In this document: one piece after another, positions 1 through 9,244 of the stretch
Layout: each line of letters begins with the position of its first letter
How positions within the stretch are numbered: the stretch's first letter is position 1
Origin: Azospirillum sp. B510
GTDB lineage: Bacteria > Pseudomonadota > Alphaproteobacteria > Azospirillales > Azospirillaceae
NCBI RefSeq assembly: GCF_000010725.1
Contig: NC_013858.1
Span: 310,001 to 374,000 of the forward strand
Direction: 5' to 3'
DNA: 64,000 nucleotides
Made by a program: the position numbers and the translations under genes
Notes under the pieces: generated by a model
What the model saw: only the letters and a program-made list of their open reading frames with translations
What the model was told of the DNA's origin: nothing
Database searches by the model: none

Positions 1-1
1 C

Positions 2-856
2 CGCGTCAAGGCCGGCGACCCGCTGGTCCAACTGAACGACGCCACCGAACAGGCCGACCTGCTGGCCCAGCGCGCCCAGGCGCGTCTGGCCGAGCTGAAC
101 CTGGAGCGCTATCGCGACCTGCGCCGCAGCCAGGCCACGCCGCAGAGCAACGTCGACCAGTATCAGGCCCAGCTCGACGAGATCAACGCCAACATGAAGC
201 GGTCCAGCGCCCTGATCGGCCAGAAGCTGATCAAGGCGCCGTTCGACGGCGACCTCGGCATCCGTCAGGTCAATGTCGGCGATTACGTCAATCCCGGCGC
301 CGCCATCGTCACGCTGACCGACCTGTCGCAGCTCTACATCAATTTCTCGCTGCCGGAACAGGCCTTCCCCAAGCTGTCCGTCGGCCAGGATGTGCTGATC
401 AATGTCGACGCCCTGCCCGGCCGCGATTTCGCGGCGAGGATCACCACGATCGAGCCGCAGGTCAGCGCCGACACCCGCGCCGTCAAGGTCCAGGCGACCA
501 TGGACAACCGCGAGCGCCAATTGCGGCCGGGCATGTTCGCCAATGTCCGCGTCGTCCTGCCACCGCAGCCCAACACCCTGATCGTGCCGGAAACCGCCGT
601 CGATTATACCGTCTATGGTGATTCGGTCTTTATCGCCGTGCAGCAGAAGGGCCAGGACGGCAAGGATCATCTGGTGGTGGAGCGCAAGCCGGTGAAGGTC
701 GGCGACCGCTTGTCCAACCAGGTGGAGATCCGCAGCGGCCTGACCCCCGGCGACCGCGTGGTCGTGTCGGGCCAGCTGAAACTGAGCAACGGCGCCGCCA
801 TCGTGCCGGCGGAAAGCAATCCGCTGACCCCGCCGCAGACCCTGCCGAAGAACTGA
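2..856 (+). CDS. RND efflux periplasmic adaptor subunit (5' partial)
   Basis: Membrane fusion protein of a tripartite RND drug/solvent efflux pump; it bridges the inner-membrane pump and an outer-membrane channel. The frame is open from base 2, so the N-terminus (signal peptide, first lipoyl half) lies outside the window. The 284 visible residues start in the Ala/Gln/Arg-rich helical hairpin (RLAELNLERYRDLR), pass into the second lipoyl half (LIKAPFDGDLGIRQVNVGDY), then the beta-barrel and membrane-proximal domains (DTRAVKVQATMDN, LRPGMFANVRVVLP). The pump gene follows after 10 bp, indicating an operon. No outer-membrane factor gene follows the pump. The substrate cannot be told from sequence. 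Confidence 0.93.
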   Translation, partial: RVKAGDPLVQLNDATEQADLLAQRAQARLAELNLERYRDLRRSQATPQSNVDQYQAQLDEINANMKRSSALIGQKLIKAPFDGDLGIRQVNVGDYVNPGAAIVTLTDLSQLYINFSLPEQAFPKLSVGQDVLINVDALPGRDFAARITTIEPQVSADTRAVKVQATMDNRERQLRPGMFANVRVVLPPQPNTLIVPETAVDYTVYGDSVFIAVQQKGQDGKDHLVVERKPVKVGDRLSNQVEIRSGLTPGDRVVVSGQLKLSNGAAIVPAESNPLTPPQTLPKN

Positions 857-866
857 GGCCGACGCC

Positions 867-3800
867 ATGGGCAGTTTCACCGACATCTTCATCCGCCGGC
901 CCATCCTGTCCGTCGTGGTCAGCCTGCTGATCCTGCTGGTGGGGGCGCGGGCGATGCTGGAACTGCCGATCCGGCAGTATCCCCAGCTTCAGAACACCGT
1001 CATCACCGTCACCACCAGCTATCCCGGCGCCTCGCCGGAACTGATGCAGGGCTTCATCGCGACGCCGATCGAACAGGCGGTGGCGACGGCGGAGGGTCTC
1101 GACTACCTGACCTCCTCCTCGACCCAGGGGCAAAGCGTCGTCACCGCCTATGTCCGGCTGAACTTCGACCCCAACGTCGCGATGACCGACGTGATGGCGA
1201 AGGTGCAGCAGGTCAAATACCAGCTGCCGCGCGAGGCCAACGACCCGATCATCCTGAAATCGACCGGCGAGACGACCTCGATCCTCTATATGGGCTTCTC
1301 CAGCCCCGACCTGCCGGAAGCGGCGATCTCCGACTATCTGACGCGCGTGGTGCAGCCGGTGCTGTCCACGGTGAACGGCGTGGCCCAGGCCAAGATCCTC
1401 GGCGGCCAGACCTTCGCCATGCGGCTGTGGCTGGATCCGGTGAAGATGGCGGCGCGCGGCATCTCGCCCGCCGACGTGTCGGCGGCGATCTCCAGCAACA
1501 ATTTCCAGTCGGCCCCCGGCCAGACCAAGGGCGTCTTCGTCATCACCAACGTCACCACCAACACCGGGCTGACCGATGTCGAGCAGTTCCGCGACATGGT
1601 GGTGAAGGCCAAGGACGGGGCGCTGGTGCGCATGCGCGACATCGCCACCGTCGAACTCAGCTCCAAGAGCTTCGACGCCAGCGTCGCGATGAACGGCCAG
1701 CAGGCGGTCTTCATCGGCGTCGATTCGACCCCCACCGGCAACCCGCTGAACATCGTCGAAGACATCCGCAAGATGGAGCCGGACCTGCGGCGCAACCTGC
1801 CGCCCGGCATGAAGATGGAGATCGTCTATGACAGCACCCGCTTCATCCAGGCCTCCATCGACGAGGTGGTGAAGACGCTGGTCGAGGCGGTCGCCATCGT
1901 CATCGTCGTCATCTTCCTGTTCCTGGGATCCTTCCGCTCGGTGCTGATCCCGATCGTCACCATCCCGCTGTCGATCGTCGGCGCCGCCACCTTCATGCTG
2001 GCGCTGGGCTTCTCGCTGAACCTGCTGACCCTGCTGGCGATGGTGCTCGCCATCGGCCTCGTGGTCGACGACGCCATCGTCGTGGTGGAGAACATCCATC
2101 GTCACATCGAACATGGCAAATCGGCGGTCGCCGCCTCATTGATCGGCGCCCGCGAGATCATCGGACCGGTCATCTCGATGACCATCACGCTGGCGGCGGT
2201 CTATGCCCCGATCGGCCTGCTGGGCGGGCTGACCGGCGCGCTGTTCCGCGAATTCGCCTTCACGCTCGCCGCCTCGGTGATCGTGTCGGGCGTCGTCGCC
2301 CTGACCCTGTCGCCGATGATGTGCTCGGTCATCCTGAAGGAGGGAAAGCCGGGCCGCTTCGCCGCCTTCCTCGACCGCCAGTTCGAGAGGCTGGCGGACT
2401 GGTACGAGCGGCGGCTGGACGGCATGCTGGACTATCGCGCGGCGACCCTGCTGTTCGCGCTGGGCGTCCTGCTGTCGGTCGGCTACCTGTTCGCCCACAC
2501 CATGTCCGAACTGGCGCCGGAAGAGGATCAGGGCATCCTGTTCGGCATCTCCAAGGGGCCGCAATACGCCAACCTCGATTACATCGACAGCTTCGGCAAG
2601 CAGATCGACGACACCTTCGCCAAGTTCCCGGAGACCGACACCCGCTTCGTGCTGACCGGCCTGCCGACGCTGAACCAGGGCTTCGCCGGCATGATCCTGA
2701 AGCCATGGGCCGAGCGCGCGCGTTCGGCCAAGCAGCTTCAACCGCTGGCCCAGGCCGAGCTTGGCAAGGTGACGGGCATCAACGTGTTCCTGGTGTCGCC
2801 GCCCGCCCTGCCCGGCTCCACCGGCGGCCTGCCGGTGCAGATGGTGATCTCCAGCCCCGGCGATTACCGCACCATCTTCGACGCCATCGAGCGGATCAAG
2901 GAGGCCGCCACCAAGAGCGGCATGTTCATCGTCACCGACACCGACCTGCAATATGACAGCCCGGTCGTCCGGCTGAAGATCGACCGCGCCAAGGCGGCCG
3001 ACCTCGGCCTGTCGATGCAGGCGGTGGGCAACACGCTGGCGGTGCTGGCCGGCGGCAACTACGTCAACCGCTTCAACCTCAACGGCCGCTCCTACGAGGT
3101 CATCCCGCAGGTGCCGCGCGCCGACCGGCTGACGCCGGAGTCGCTGGCCGGCTTCTACGTCACCTCCGGCTCCGGCACCCAGATCCCGCTGTCCACCGTG
3201 GTTTCGGTCGAAACCGGGGTGGGGCCGAACGCGCTGAACAAGTACAACCAGCTGCCGTCCGCCACCTTCTCCGCCGTGCCGATGCCGGGCGTGTCGATGG
3301 GACAGGCCGTCGCCTTCCTGGAGGAGCAGGCCCGGCTCCAACTGCCGGCCGGCTTCAACCATGCCTATCTGTCCGAATCGCGGCAGTTCGTGACGGAAGG
3401 CAACCAGCTGATGATCACCTTCGCCTTCGCCCTGATCGTGATCTATCTGGTGCTGGCGGCACAGTTCGAGTCGCTGCGCGATCCGCTGGTGATCCTGGTC
3501 TCGGTGCCGATGTCGATCTGCGGCGCGCTGCTGCCGCTGTTCTTCGGCGTCGCCACCATGAACATCTACACCCAGGTCGGCTTGGTGACGCTGATCGGCC
3601 TGATCTCCAAGCATGGCATCCTGCTGGTGGAGTTCGCCCGCGAGATGCAGCTGAACGAGGGCGTCGACCGCCGCACCGCGATCGAGCATGCCGCCCGTGT
3701 CCGCCTGCGCCCGATCCTGATGACCACCGCGGCCATGGTGGTCGGCCTGCTGCCGCTGCTGACCGCGGCGGGCGCCGGTGCCGCCAGCCGATTCTCCATC

Positions 3801-3941
3801 GGTCTGGTGATCGTGGCCGGCATGCTGATCGGCACGCTGTTCACCCTGTTCGTCCTGCCGGCGGTCTACACCCTGCTGGCCAAGGACCATTACGCGGCGT
3901 CGCGCTCCACCCGCGAGGAGCAGCTGCGCAGCTTGAGCTGA
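867..3941 (+). CDS. RND multidrug efflux permease (HAE1/AcrB type)
   Basis: Proton-driven inner-membrane pump of 1024 residues, the normal length for hydrophobe/amphiphile RND transporters. It starts FTDIFIRRPILSVVVSLLI (cytoplasmic segment plus TM1), has two large periplasmic loops, and carries the TM4 proton-relay pair in GLVVDDAIVVVENIHR (D401, D402) plus the TM10 lysine in LISKHGILLVEFA. The ATG at 867 lies 10 bp after the adaptor stop. The C-terminus is short and polar (SRSTREEQLRSLS). A factor-independent terminator follows directly, so the operon in view is adaptor-pump only. Substrate specificity is not predictable here. Confidence 0.96.
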   Translation: MGSFTDIFIRRPILSVVVSLLILLVGARAMLELPIRQYPQLQNTVITVTTSYPGASPELMQGFIATPIEQAVATAEGLDYLTSSSTQGQSVVTAYVRLNFDPNVAMTDVMAKVQQVKYQLPREANDPIILKSTGETTSILYMGFSSPDLPEAAISDYLTRVVQPVLSTVNGVAQAKILGGQTFAMRLWLDPVKMAARGISPADVSAAISSNNFQSAPGQTKGVFVITNVTTNTGLTDVEQFRDMVVKAKDGALVRMRDIATVELSSKSFDASVAMNGQQAVFIGVDSTPTGNPLNIVEDIRKMEPDLRRNLPPGMKMEIVYDSTRFIQASIDEVVKTLVEAVAIVIVVIFLFLGSFRSVLIPIVTIPLSIVGAATFMLALGFSLNLLTLLAMVLAIGLVVDDAIVVVENIHRHIEHGKSAVAASLIGAREIIGPVISMTITLAAVYAPIGLLGGLTGALFREFAFTLAASVIVSGVVALTLSPMMCSVILKEGKPGRFAAFLDRQFERLADWYERRLDGMLDYRAATLLFALGVLLSVGYLFAHTMSELAPEEDQGILFGISKGPQYANLDYIDSFGKQIDDTFAKFPETDTRFVLTGLPTLNQGFAGMILKPWAERARSAKQLQPLAQAELGKVTGINVFLVSPPALPGSTGGLPVQMVISSPGDYRTIFDAIERIKEAATKSGMFIVTDTDLQYDSPVVRLKIDRAKAADLGLSMQAVGNTLAVLAGGNYVNRFNLNGRSYEVIPQVPRADRLTPESLAGFYVTSGSGTQIPLSTVVSVETGVGPNALNKYNQLPSATFSAVPMPGVSMGQAVAFLEEQARLQLPAGFNHAYLSESRQFVTEGNQLMITFAFALIVIYLVLAAQFESLRDPLVILVSVPMSICGALLPLFFGVATMNIYTQVGLVTLIGLISKHGILLVEFAREMQLNEGVDRRTAIEHAARVRLRPILMTTAAMVVGLLPLLTAAGAGAASRFSIGLVIVAGMLIGTLFTLFVLPAVYTLLAKDHYAASRSTREEQLRSLS

Positions 3942-3965
3942 TCGGCTCGCGCCACAGCCTGGAAA

Positions 3966-3997
3966 GGCCCCTTCCGCCCGCCGGAGGGGGCCTTTTT
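3966..3997 (+). terminator. Rho-independent terminator of the RND operon
   Basis: A GC-rich stem (GGCCCCTTCCG pairing with CGGAGGGGGCC around a short CCCGC loop) is followed directly by five T residues at 3993-3997. It sits 25 bp after the pump stop codon. Confidence 0.85.
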
Positions 3998-4007
3998 CAT
4001 GCAGGGT

Positions 4008-4065
4008 TATCGCATTTGACAAGAATTGCCCTCTCCCGTCCCGGGAGAGGGTGTCAAATGCGATA
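4008..4065. repeat. Nested inverted repeat
   Basis: Outer perfect 14-bp arms (TATCGCATTTGACA at 4008-4021 and its complement at 4052-4065) enclose an inner perfect 10-bp stem (CCCTCTCCCG at 4029-4038, complement at 4042-4051, 3-nt loop). Only the seven bases 4022-4028 on the left are unpaired. The inner part resembles other CCCTCTCCC-type intergenic hairpins in this window (26154-26179, 63792-63816), so it looks like a repeat family member flanked by a longer stem. There is no T tract on the plus side, so a simple terminator is less likely. Confidence 0.7.
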
Positions 4066-4164
4066 GCCGTGCTTTTTCATGATTGTCTTATTGAACGGAA
4101 TTCCGGTTTCGGTAAGATTTCCTGACCCCGTGATGCCTGCGGGCGCTGGTTGCGGAGCGAGGCG

Positions 4165-4350
4165 ATGACGAGACGATCATCCTACAAGCTGGCGCTGGCC
4201 GCTTTCGCCGTCTCGTTCCTGCTCTGCCTGTTCAGTTTGTCCTGGGATTTTTACAGAAATCATGCCGTGAACTGGCATGCGGCCGTCCTGATCCCGATCA
4301 TTGGAACACTTACGCTCTCCGTCGCAAGGAAACTCAAGGGCGAACCGTAA
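4165..4350 (+). CDS. Small two-helix membrane protein
   Basis: A 61-residue hydrophobic protein starting MTRRSSYKLALAAFAVSFLL. Residues about 8-27 and 38-53 form two membrane segments, with a basic N-terminus and a basic tail (ARKLKGEP). The ATG at 4165 is preferred over an upstream TTG at 4150 because a purine-rich GGAGCGAGG lies just before it, though the spacing is short. No family recognised. It stands alone between the RND operon and the PhnD-like gene, so context gives no role. Confidence 0.5.
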   Translation: MTRRSSYKLALAAFAVSFLLCLFSLSWDFYRNHAVNWHAAVLIPIIGTLTLSVARKLKGEP

Positions 4351-4370
4351 AACCGGCGGAGAAGGCGGCG

Positions 4371-4601
4371 CTATTCGGCTCCCGGCCGTACCAGCGCGGT
4401 CACCTCTTCGCCCTCCTCGCGGCGGAGCATCCAGACCAGCCAGCGTTCGGTGCGGATCAGCAGCCGGCGGGCCTCGACACTCCCGCAATTGCGGCTGTGA
4501 TCGCGCAGCAGACGGATGGCGCGACAGATGCTGGATTGCGGATTGAGGGCTCGATCCGGCACGACGGGATCCTCGAGACGGCTTTGAAAGCCCCGACACA
4601 T
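4371..4601 (-). CDS. Hypothetical protein, weakly supported
   Basis: A 76-residue frame starting MCRGFQSRLEDPVVPDRAL and ending in an Arg/Glu-rich tail (RWLVWMLRREEGEEV). The middle (QSSICRAIRLLRDHSRNC) reads like an amphipathic helix. No family is recognised, the ribosome-binding site is poor, and a longer reading up to 4694 is possible. It converges on the small membrane protein gene. Composition is compatible with real coding but the call is tentative. Confidence 0.3.
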   Translation of the reverse strand: MCRGFQSRLEDPVVPDRALNPQSSICRAIRLLRDHSRNCGSVEARRLLIRTERWLVWMLRREEGEEVTALVRPGAE

Positions 4602-4916
4602 AATGGACGGTCCGCCGGACAATGCGTGATCTTTCGCGGACGCGCGCCGATTCCAATACCGGCGCCGTTTAAAAGTTACGCGCCGCACGCACATTGATGC
4701 AGCCTGAAATGATCAAAGTTTCACGGACCTTGCGCAATACGGGTTCTTGGCCGTGACAGGCGCGGACGAACTCTCCCTGCGCGCTCTTGCCCCTACCTGC
4801 GGCTTTTATCGAATGTTATATCTTTCGCCTTAGATCAGTGGTTGGACCGCAACCCTCACACCGCCGGCATTTTGACGCCCGCGTGCCGTCCCGCTTGCCG
4901 CAAGGATCAAAGACTC
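4602..4916 (+). promoter_or_regulatory. Upstream region of the PhnD-like/kinase operon
   Basis: 315 bp with no convincing gene. It is less GC-rich than the flanks, especially 4660-4860, and probably holds the promoter of the operon at 4917. An AAGGA ribosome-binding site lies a few bases before the ATG at 4917. I cannot assign a specific -35/-10 pair. Confidence 0.4.
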
Positions 4917-5762
4917 ATGACCAAGCGCCTGCTCACCGGCCTTGCCGTGTTCTGCTCCGTCCTCCTGTGCGGCCTCGCGGGCATCGCGCCGGCCCTGGCC
5001 GACGAACAGGCGTTCCGCATCGGCATCGCCCCGCACACCAGCGCCCGCGTCATCATCGAACAGTACCAGCCGGTGCGCCGCGCGGTGGAGGCGGCGCTGG
5101 GCCGCCCGGTGGAGATCGTGACGGCCCCCGACTTCACCGCCTTCGCCCGCCGGGCGGTCGAGCAGGAATACGACATCGCGGTGACCACCGGTCATCAGGC
5201 CCAGCTTCTGCGCAAGGACGCCGGCTATCTGCCTCTGCTGACCTACCGGGCCGACTTCCGCGCCGTGCTGGTGACGGCGGCCAAGGGCCCCTATCAGAAG
5301 GCGGACACGCTGGCCGGCACCACGGTGCTGGGCCTCAGCCCCTCGTCGCTGGTGACGCTGTGGGGCCAGCATTGGCTGGCCGACAGCAAGCTGCCCAACG
5401 TCCAGATCCGCTATGTCAGCGCCGCCGACAGCGTGGCCCAGCTGATCCTGGCCGGCGACGCCTCGGCCGGCTTCATGTCGCTGGCCAACCGCGCCAAGCT
5501 GGCGCCGGAGGTGCAGGCCCAGCTCTCCACCATCGCCGAAAGCCGTCCGATGGCGGGCCGCGTCTACATGCTGAACGGAGGGCAGGGCGCCCTCCTCGAA
5601 CCGCTGCGCAAGGCCCTCCTCGCCTTCGGCGAGACGGCGGAGGGCAGGAGCTATTTCGACGCCAACCAGCTCGGCGGCTACCGGCTGGTCAGCGATGAGG
5701 AGCTGGAGGCGATGGAGCCGCTGGCCGACGAGGTGCGGAGCGTCCTGAAGGCCGGGAAATGA
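4917..5762 (+). CDS. PhnD-like periplasmic substrate-binding protein
   Basis: 281-residue exported binding protein of the phosphate/phosphite/phosphonate PhnD family. A signal peptide (MTKRLLTGLAVFCSVLLCGL, Ala-Asp-type cleavage near residue 25) precedes a two-lobed binding fold with FRIGIAPHTSARVIIEQYQP and DIAVTTGHQAQLL. An in-frame ATG 75 bp upstream adds a non-signal-like leader, so the ATG at 4917 was chosen. Its stop overlaps the start of the kinase at 5759 (ATGA) and no ABC permease or ATPase is nearby. It therefore most likely acts as the ligand-sensing partner of the kinase, as TorT does for TorS, not as an importer part. The ligand is unknown. Confidence 0.85.
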   Translation: MTKRLLTGLAVFCSVLLCGLAGIAPALADEQAFRIGIAPHTSARVIIEQYQPVRRAVEAALGRPVEIVTAPDFTAFARRAVEQEYDIAVTTGHQAQLLRKDAGYLPLLTYRADFRAVLVTAAKGPYQKADTLAGTTVLGLSPSSLVTLWGQHWLADSKLPNVQIRYVSAADSVAQLILAGDASAGFMSLANRAKLAPEVQAQLSTIAESRPMAGRVYMLNGGQGALLEPLRKALLAFGETAEGRSYFDANQLGGYRLVSDEELEAMEPLADEVRSVLKAGK

Positions 5763-8560
5763 TCCTGACACGGCTGGCGCCCTGGAAGACGCTGCGCGGG
5801 CGCATGCTGGCCGCCGCCATGGCGGTCGAGGCGATCATGCTGACCCTGATGGTCGCCAACAGCGTGCGCCTGCTCTATGGCAGCCTCGCCGAGCAGGCCA
5901 AGCTGCATGCCGAGCAGGTGGCGCCGGTGCTGAACGCGGCGCTGGTGGCGCCGCTGGCCCAGCGCGACTACGCCACCCTCCAGGCGGTGCTGGACGAGAG
6001 CCGCACCAATGGCGGGGTGGTCTATCTCGCCGTCAGCGACAGCAAGGGCAAGCTGGTGGCGATCAGCGGCTGGCCGCAGGGCCGGGCGCTGCCCGATCCC
6101 GACCCGTCCCTGACGCTGGACGCCAAGGACGGCGAGGCCCGTTACGACGTGGCGGTGCCGGTGTCGCTGGCCGGGCAGAAACTGGGCGCCGTGCAATTCG
6201 GCCTGGACCTGCTGCACATCGTCCAGGCGCGCCGCGACCTGCTGACCCAGGGCATCGCCATCGCCTTGTCGGAGATCCTGCTGTCGGCCGGGCTGCTGAC
6301 CCTGCTGGGCCTGTGGCTGACCCGCCATCTGGCCGCCCTGGCGCGGGCCAGCGAACGGGTCGCCGCCGGCGATTACAGCCCGCCGGACCTGGCGGAGGGC
6401 AACGACGACATCGGCCGGCTGGGCGCCGCCTTCAACACCATGTCGCATGCCATCAAGGAGCGGGTGGACCAGCTGACCGTCGCGCTGGACGAGCAGGAGG
6501 CGCTCGCCCGCGATATGGAGCAGGAGCGCGCCCGCCTGTCGGCGCTGCTGTCGGCGATGGATTTCGGCGTGCTGTTCGTCGGCGGCGACGGCCGCATCGC
6601 CTACGCCAACCCGGCCTTCTCCACCCTGTTCTCGATCGCCGGGGCGCCGGTCGGCCACCGGCTGGACGAGACTCTGGCCAATGCCGGCAACGCCCCGCTC
6701 GACACCGACCACGCCCTGCTGTCGGCGGTGGACGCCGACGAACGGCGGGAGATGACGTTGACCGACGGACGCATCGTCGGCTGGCACAATGTCCCGGTGC
6801 GCAATGCCGCCGGCGCCGCCATCGGCAAGCTGTGGCTGTGCATCGACGTGACCGAGCCGCGCCGCGCCGCCGAACAGCTGTTCCAGGCCAAGGAGAAGGC
6901 GGAGGCCGCCAGCCGGTCGAAGACCGAGTTCCTGGCGACGGTCAGCCATGAGCTGCGCACCCCGATGAACGGCGTGCTGGGCAACCTGACCCTGCTGGCC
7001 GACGCCTCGCTGCCGGCGGAGGAGAAGCGGCTGGCCGACGTCGCCCGCCGGTCGGCCGAGACCCTGCTGCGGCTGTTGGACGACATCCTCGACCTTTCCA
7101 AGCTGGAGGCGCGGCGCATCGACCTGGAGGAGGCCGACTGCGCCCTGCCCCAGTTGATCGACGGCGTGCTGGAGCTGCTGCGCCCCAGCGCCACCGACAA
7201 GGGGCTGGATCTGTCGGCCCGGCTCACGCCGTCGGTGCCGGAGGTGATCGTCACCGACCCGGCCCGGCTGCGCCAGATCCTGTTCAATCTGGTCGGCAAC
7301 GCGGTGAAATTCACCGAGGACGGCCACATCGCCGTGCGGGTGCGCCGGCTGGAGCCCGGCCCCGACATCGGCGCCGACATCGGCGTCGACGGCCATCCGG
7401 ACTCCGTCCTGCTGGAATTCGAGGTTGAGGACACCGGCATCGGCATCGCGCCCGACTCGGTGCCCACCTTGTTCGACCGCTTCACCCAGGCCGACAGCTC
7501 CATCACCCGGCGCTATGGCGGCACCGGGCTGGGGCTGGCGATCTGCCGCGACCTCTGCCTGCTGATGGGTGGCGGCATCACCGTCGAGACGGCTCCGGGC
7601 CGCGGCAGCGTCTTCCGTTTCACCATCATCGCCCGTCCCGGCGATCCGTCGGCGCTGCGCCGCGTCGATCCCGCCCACGGCACCGGCGTCGGCGAGGCCG
7701 CGCGGGTCGCGGCCCTGCCGCCGCTGCGCGTGCTGGCGGTCGATGACATCGAGGTGAACCGCGACATCGTCCGCGGCATCCTGGAGCGCGCCGGCCACAG
7801 CGTGGCGCTGGCCGCCAGCGGCGGCGAGGCGGTGCGCCTGGTGCGCGAACGGGATTTCGACCTCGTCCTGATGGACATCCAGATGCCGGGCATGGATGGG
7901 CTGACCGCCACCCGCCGGCTGCGCGACCTGCCCGACCCGAAGGGCCGCATCCCGATCCTGGCGCTGACCGCCCACGCGTCGGGCAGTTCGCGGCCGGAAT
8001 GCCTGTCGGCCGGGATGAACGGTTTCGTCACCAAGCCCCTGCGCCCGACCCTGCTCTTCGCCGAAATGGCGGCGGCGCTAGGCGGCGACGCCGCCGCGCC
8101 CGCTCCCTCCTTCGGCGGTTCCGCTCCCGCACCCGCCACTCCGGAGGCCGTCTTGCCCCTTGTACCCGACATCCCGGCAGCCGACCTTCCGGAGCCCGAC
8201 CTGCTGGACCCCGACCTGCTGGACGGGGAGCAGGTGTCGCTGCTGCTGGAGGTCCTGACGGCCGAGGATTGGGCCGCGTCGGTCGCCGGCTTCACCGACA
8301 ATGGCCGCAAGACCATCGACAGCATGGTCGCCCAGGCCCGCGCCGGGGAGCCGCACAACCGCACCGCCCACACGCTCAAGGGCACCTCGCTCAATCTCGG
8401 CGCCGCGGCGCTGGGCCGGCTGGCGAAGGAGCTGGAACATGCCCCGGCCGCCATGGTTCTGACCCAGGAGGGACGGCTTTACGATCTGCTCGACCGCTCG
8501 CTGGCCGAACTCCGCCTTCGCCGGCCGCCTCCACCGGCTGGTGAGCGTCCGAACGGATAG
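5759..8560 (+). CDS. Membrane hybrid histidine kinase (HAMP-PAS-HisKA-HATPase-REC-Hpt)
   Basis: 933-residue sensor kinase. TM1 is about residues 15-40, a periplasmic domain follows to about 160, TM2 about 165-190, then HAMP, a PAS domain (MDFGVLFVGGDGRIAYANPA), HisKA with H397 in VSHELRTPMNG, HATPase_c (DTGIGI, GGTGLGLAICR), a receiver with D706 in LVLMDIQMPG, a Pro/Ala-rich linker, and an Hpt domain with H871 in AHTLKGTSLNLG. This gives a full internal phosphorelay H-D-H. The gene overlaps the PhnD-like gene by 4 bp, so the two are translationally coupled and probably form one sensing complex. No DNA-binding response regulator adjoins; the receiver-only protein at 9245 is a possible partner. 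Confidence 0.94.
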   Translation: MILTRLAPWKTLRGRMLAAAMAVEAIMLTLMVANSVRLLYGSLAEQAKLHAEQVAPVLNAALVAPLAQRDYATLQAVLDESRTNGGVVYLAVSDSKGKLVAISGWPQGRALPDPDPSLTLDAKDGEARYDVAVPVSLAGQKLGAVQFGLDLLHIVQARRDLLTQGIAIALSEILLSAGLLTLLGLWLTRHLAALARASERVAAGDYSPPDLAEGNDDIGRLGAAFNTMSHAIKERVDQLTVALDEQEALARDMEQERARLSALLSAMDFGVLFVGGDGRIAYANPAFSTLFSIAGAPVGHRLDETLANAGNAPLDTDHALLSAVDADERREMTLTDGRIVGWHNVPVRNAAGAAIGKLWLCIDVTEPRRAAEQLFQAKEKAEAASRSKTEFLATVSHELRTPMNGVLGNLTLLADASLPAEEKRLADVARRSAETLLRLLDDILDLSKLEARRIDLEEADCALPQLIDGVLELLRPSATDKGLDLSARLTPSVPEVIVTDPARLRQILFNLVGNAVKFTEDGHIAVRVRRLEPGPDIGADIGVDGHPDSVLLEFEVEDTGIGIAPDSVPTLFDRFTQADSSITRRYGGTGLGLAICRDLCLLMGGGITVETAPGRGSVFRFTIIARPGDPSALRRVDPAHGTGVGEAARVAALPPLRVLAVDDIEVNRDIVRGILERAGHSVALAASGGEAVRLVRERDFDLVLMDIQMPGMDGLTATRRLRDLPDPKGRIPILALTAHASGSSRPECLSAGMNGFVTKPLRPTLLFAEMAAALGGDAAAPAPSFGGSAPAPATPEAVLPLVPDIPAADLPEPDLLDPDLLDGEQVSLLLEVLTAEDWAASVAGFTDNGRKTIDSMVAQARAGEPHNRTAHTLKGTSLNLGAAALGRLAKELEHAPAAMVLTQEGRLYDLLDRSLAELRLRRPPPPAGERPNG

Positions 8561-8691
8561 GAGGGCGGCCGGACAGTCACCCAACGGACAGCGGCACCCC
8601 CACATTCGGGCAGGGGGCCACGGCACAAAAGCCTTCCTGGCGCGTTGTTCCTCCAACACAACCGGCGGAAACACAGCGGCGGAGAGGCGAC

Positions 8692-9084
8692 ATGAGCGAG
8701 CTTGCGGACGATCTCGACCATCGGACCGATGTGCGGGGCGGGTTGCCGGCGGGCCGGGCGCGCGCATCGGCGCGTGACGCCCTGACCGCCGCCGGCTTCA
8801 CGCCGATGGATTTGGGCGGCGGTTGCCATGCCTGGTATCGCCGGTCCGATGACGGCACCCATGCCCTGATTTCGCACAACAACGCGCTGGAGGGCGACCC
8901 GGCGGCCAGGGACTGGATCATCGGCCAATATGGCGAGCGTGGCGGCTTCGTCGAGGTCGGCGGCCTGCCGCTGTCCCGCGCGCTGGAGGGCGCAGACCTC
9001 CTGCCCTCGCCGCTAAGGCCGGACGGATCGCTGGTCGAGGCGCTTTATCCATCCCTGCAACAGGCGCTGGATGATCTTGGATGA
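8692..9084 (+). CDS. Hypothetical protein
   Basis: 130-residue soluble acidic protein of no family I recognise. It has no signal peptide or membrane segment. Recognisable stretches are GFTPMDLGGGCHAWYR and HALISHNNALEG in the middle, and an amphipathic C-terminal helix (YPSLQQALDDLG). A GGAGAGG ribosome-binding site precedes the ATG at good spacing. It lies between the hybrid kinase and a receiver-only regulator in the same direction; 131 bp separate it from the kinase, so co-transcription is possible but unproven. Confidence 0.65.
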   Translation: MSELADDLDHRTDVRGGLPAGRARASARDALTAAGFTPMDLGGGCHAWYRRSDDGTHALISHNNALEGDPAARDWIIGQYGERGGFVEVGGLPLSRALEGADLLPSPLRPDGSLVEALYPSLQQALDDLG

Positions 9085-9244
9085 TAGCCGGACCATGGCG
9101 CGCGGATGGCCCAATGGGCGATGACCAAGGTCCGGGTGGACAAGCGCGGGGCTGAACGGAAAAGCTCACGCCGGTTGCCGGGTGGGATCATGCCCCCCAT
9201 CCGCCGGTTACCGACAGTCCCGACCAGCCGCGAGCCGCCTGCCC

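Noticed and set aside
630..2114. Long antisense reading opposite the RND pump gene
   Set aside because: It is very rich in His, Asp, Gly and Arg, the usual signature of the strand opposite GC-rich coding sequence. The RND pump on the plus strand has full family motifs.
5678..7975. 765-residue antisense reading opposite the hybrid kinase
   Set aside because: Low-complexity Gln/His/Arg/Gly composition and no domain; the opposite strand encodes a complete kinase.
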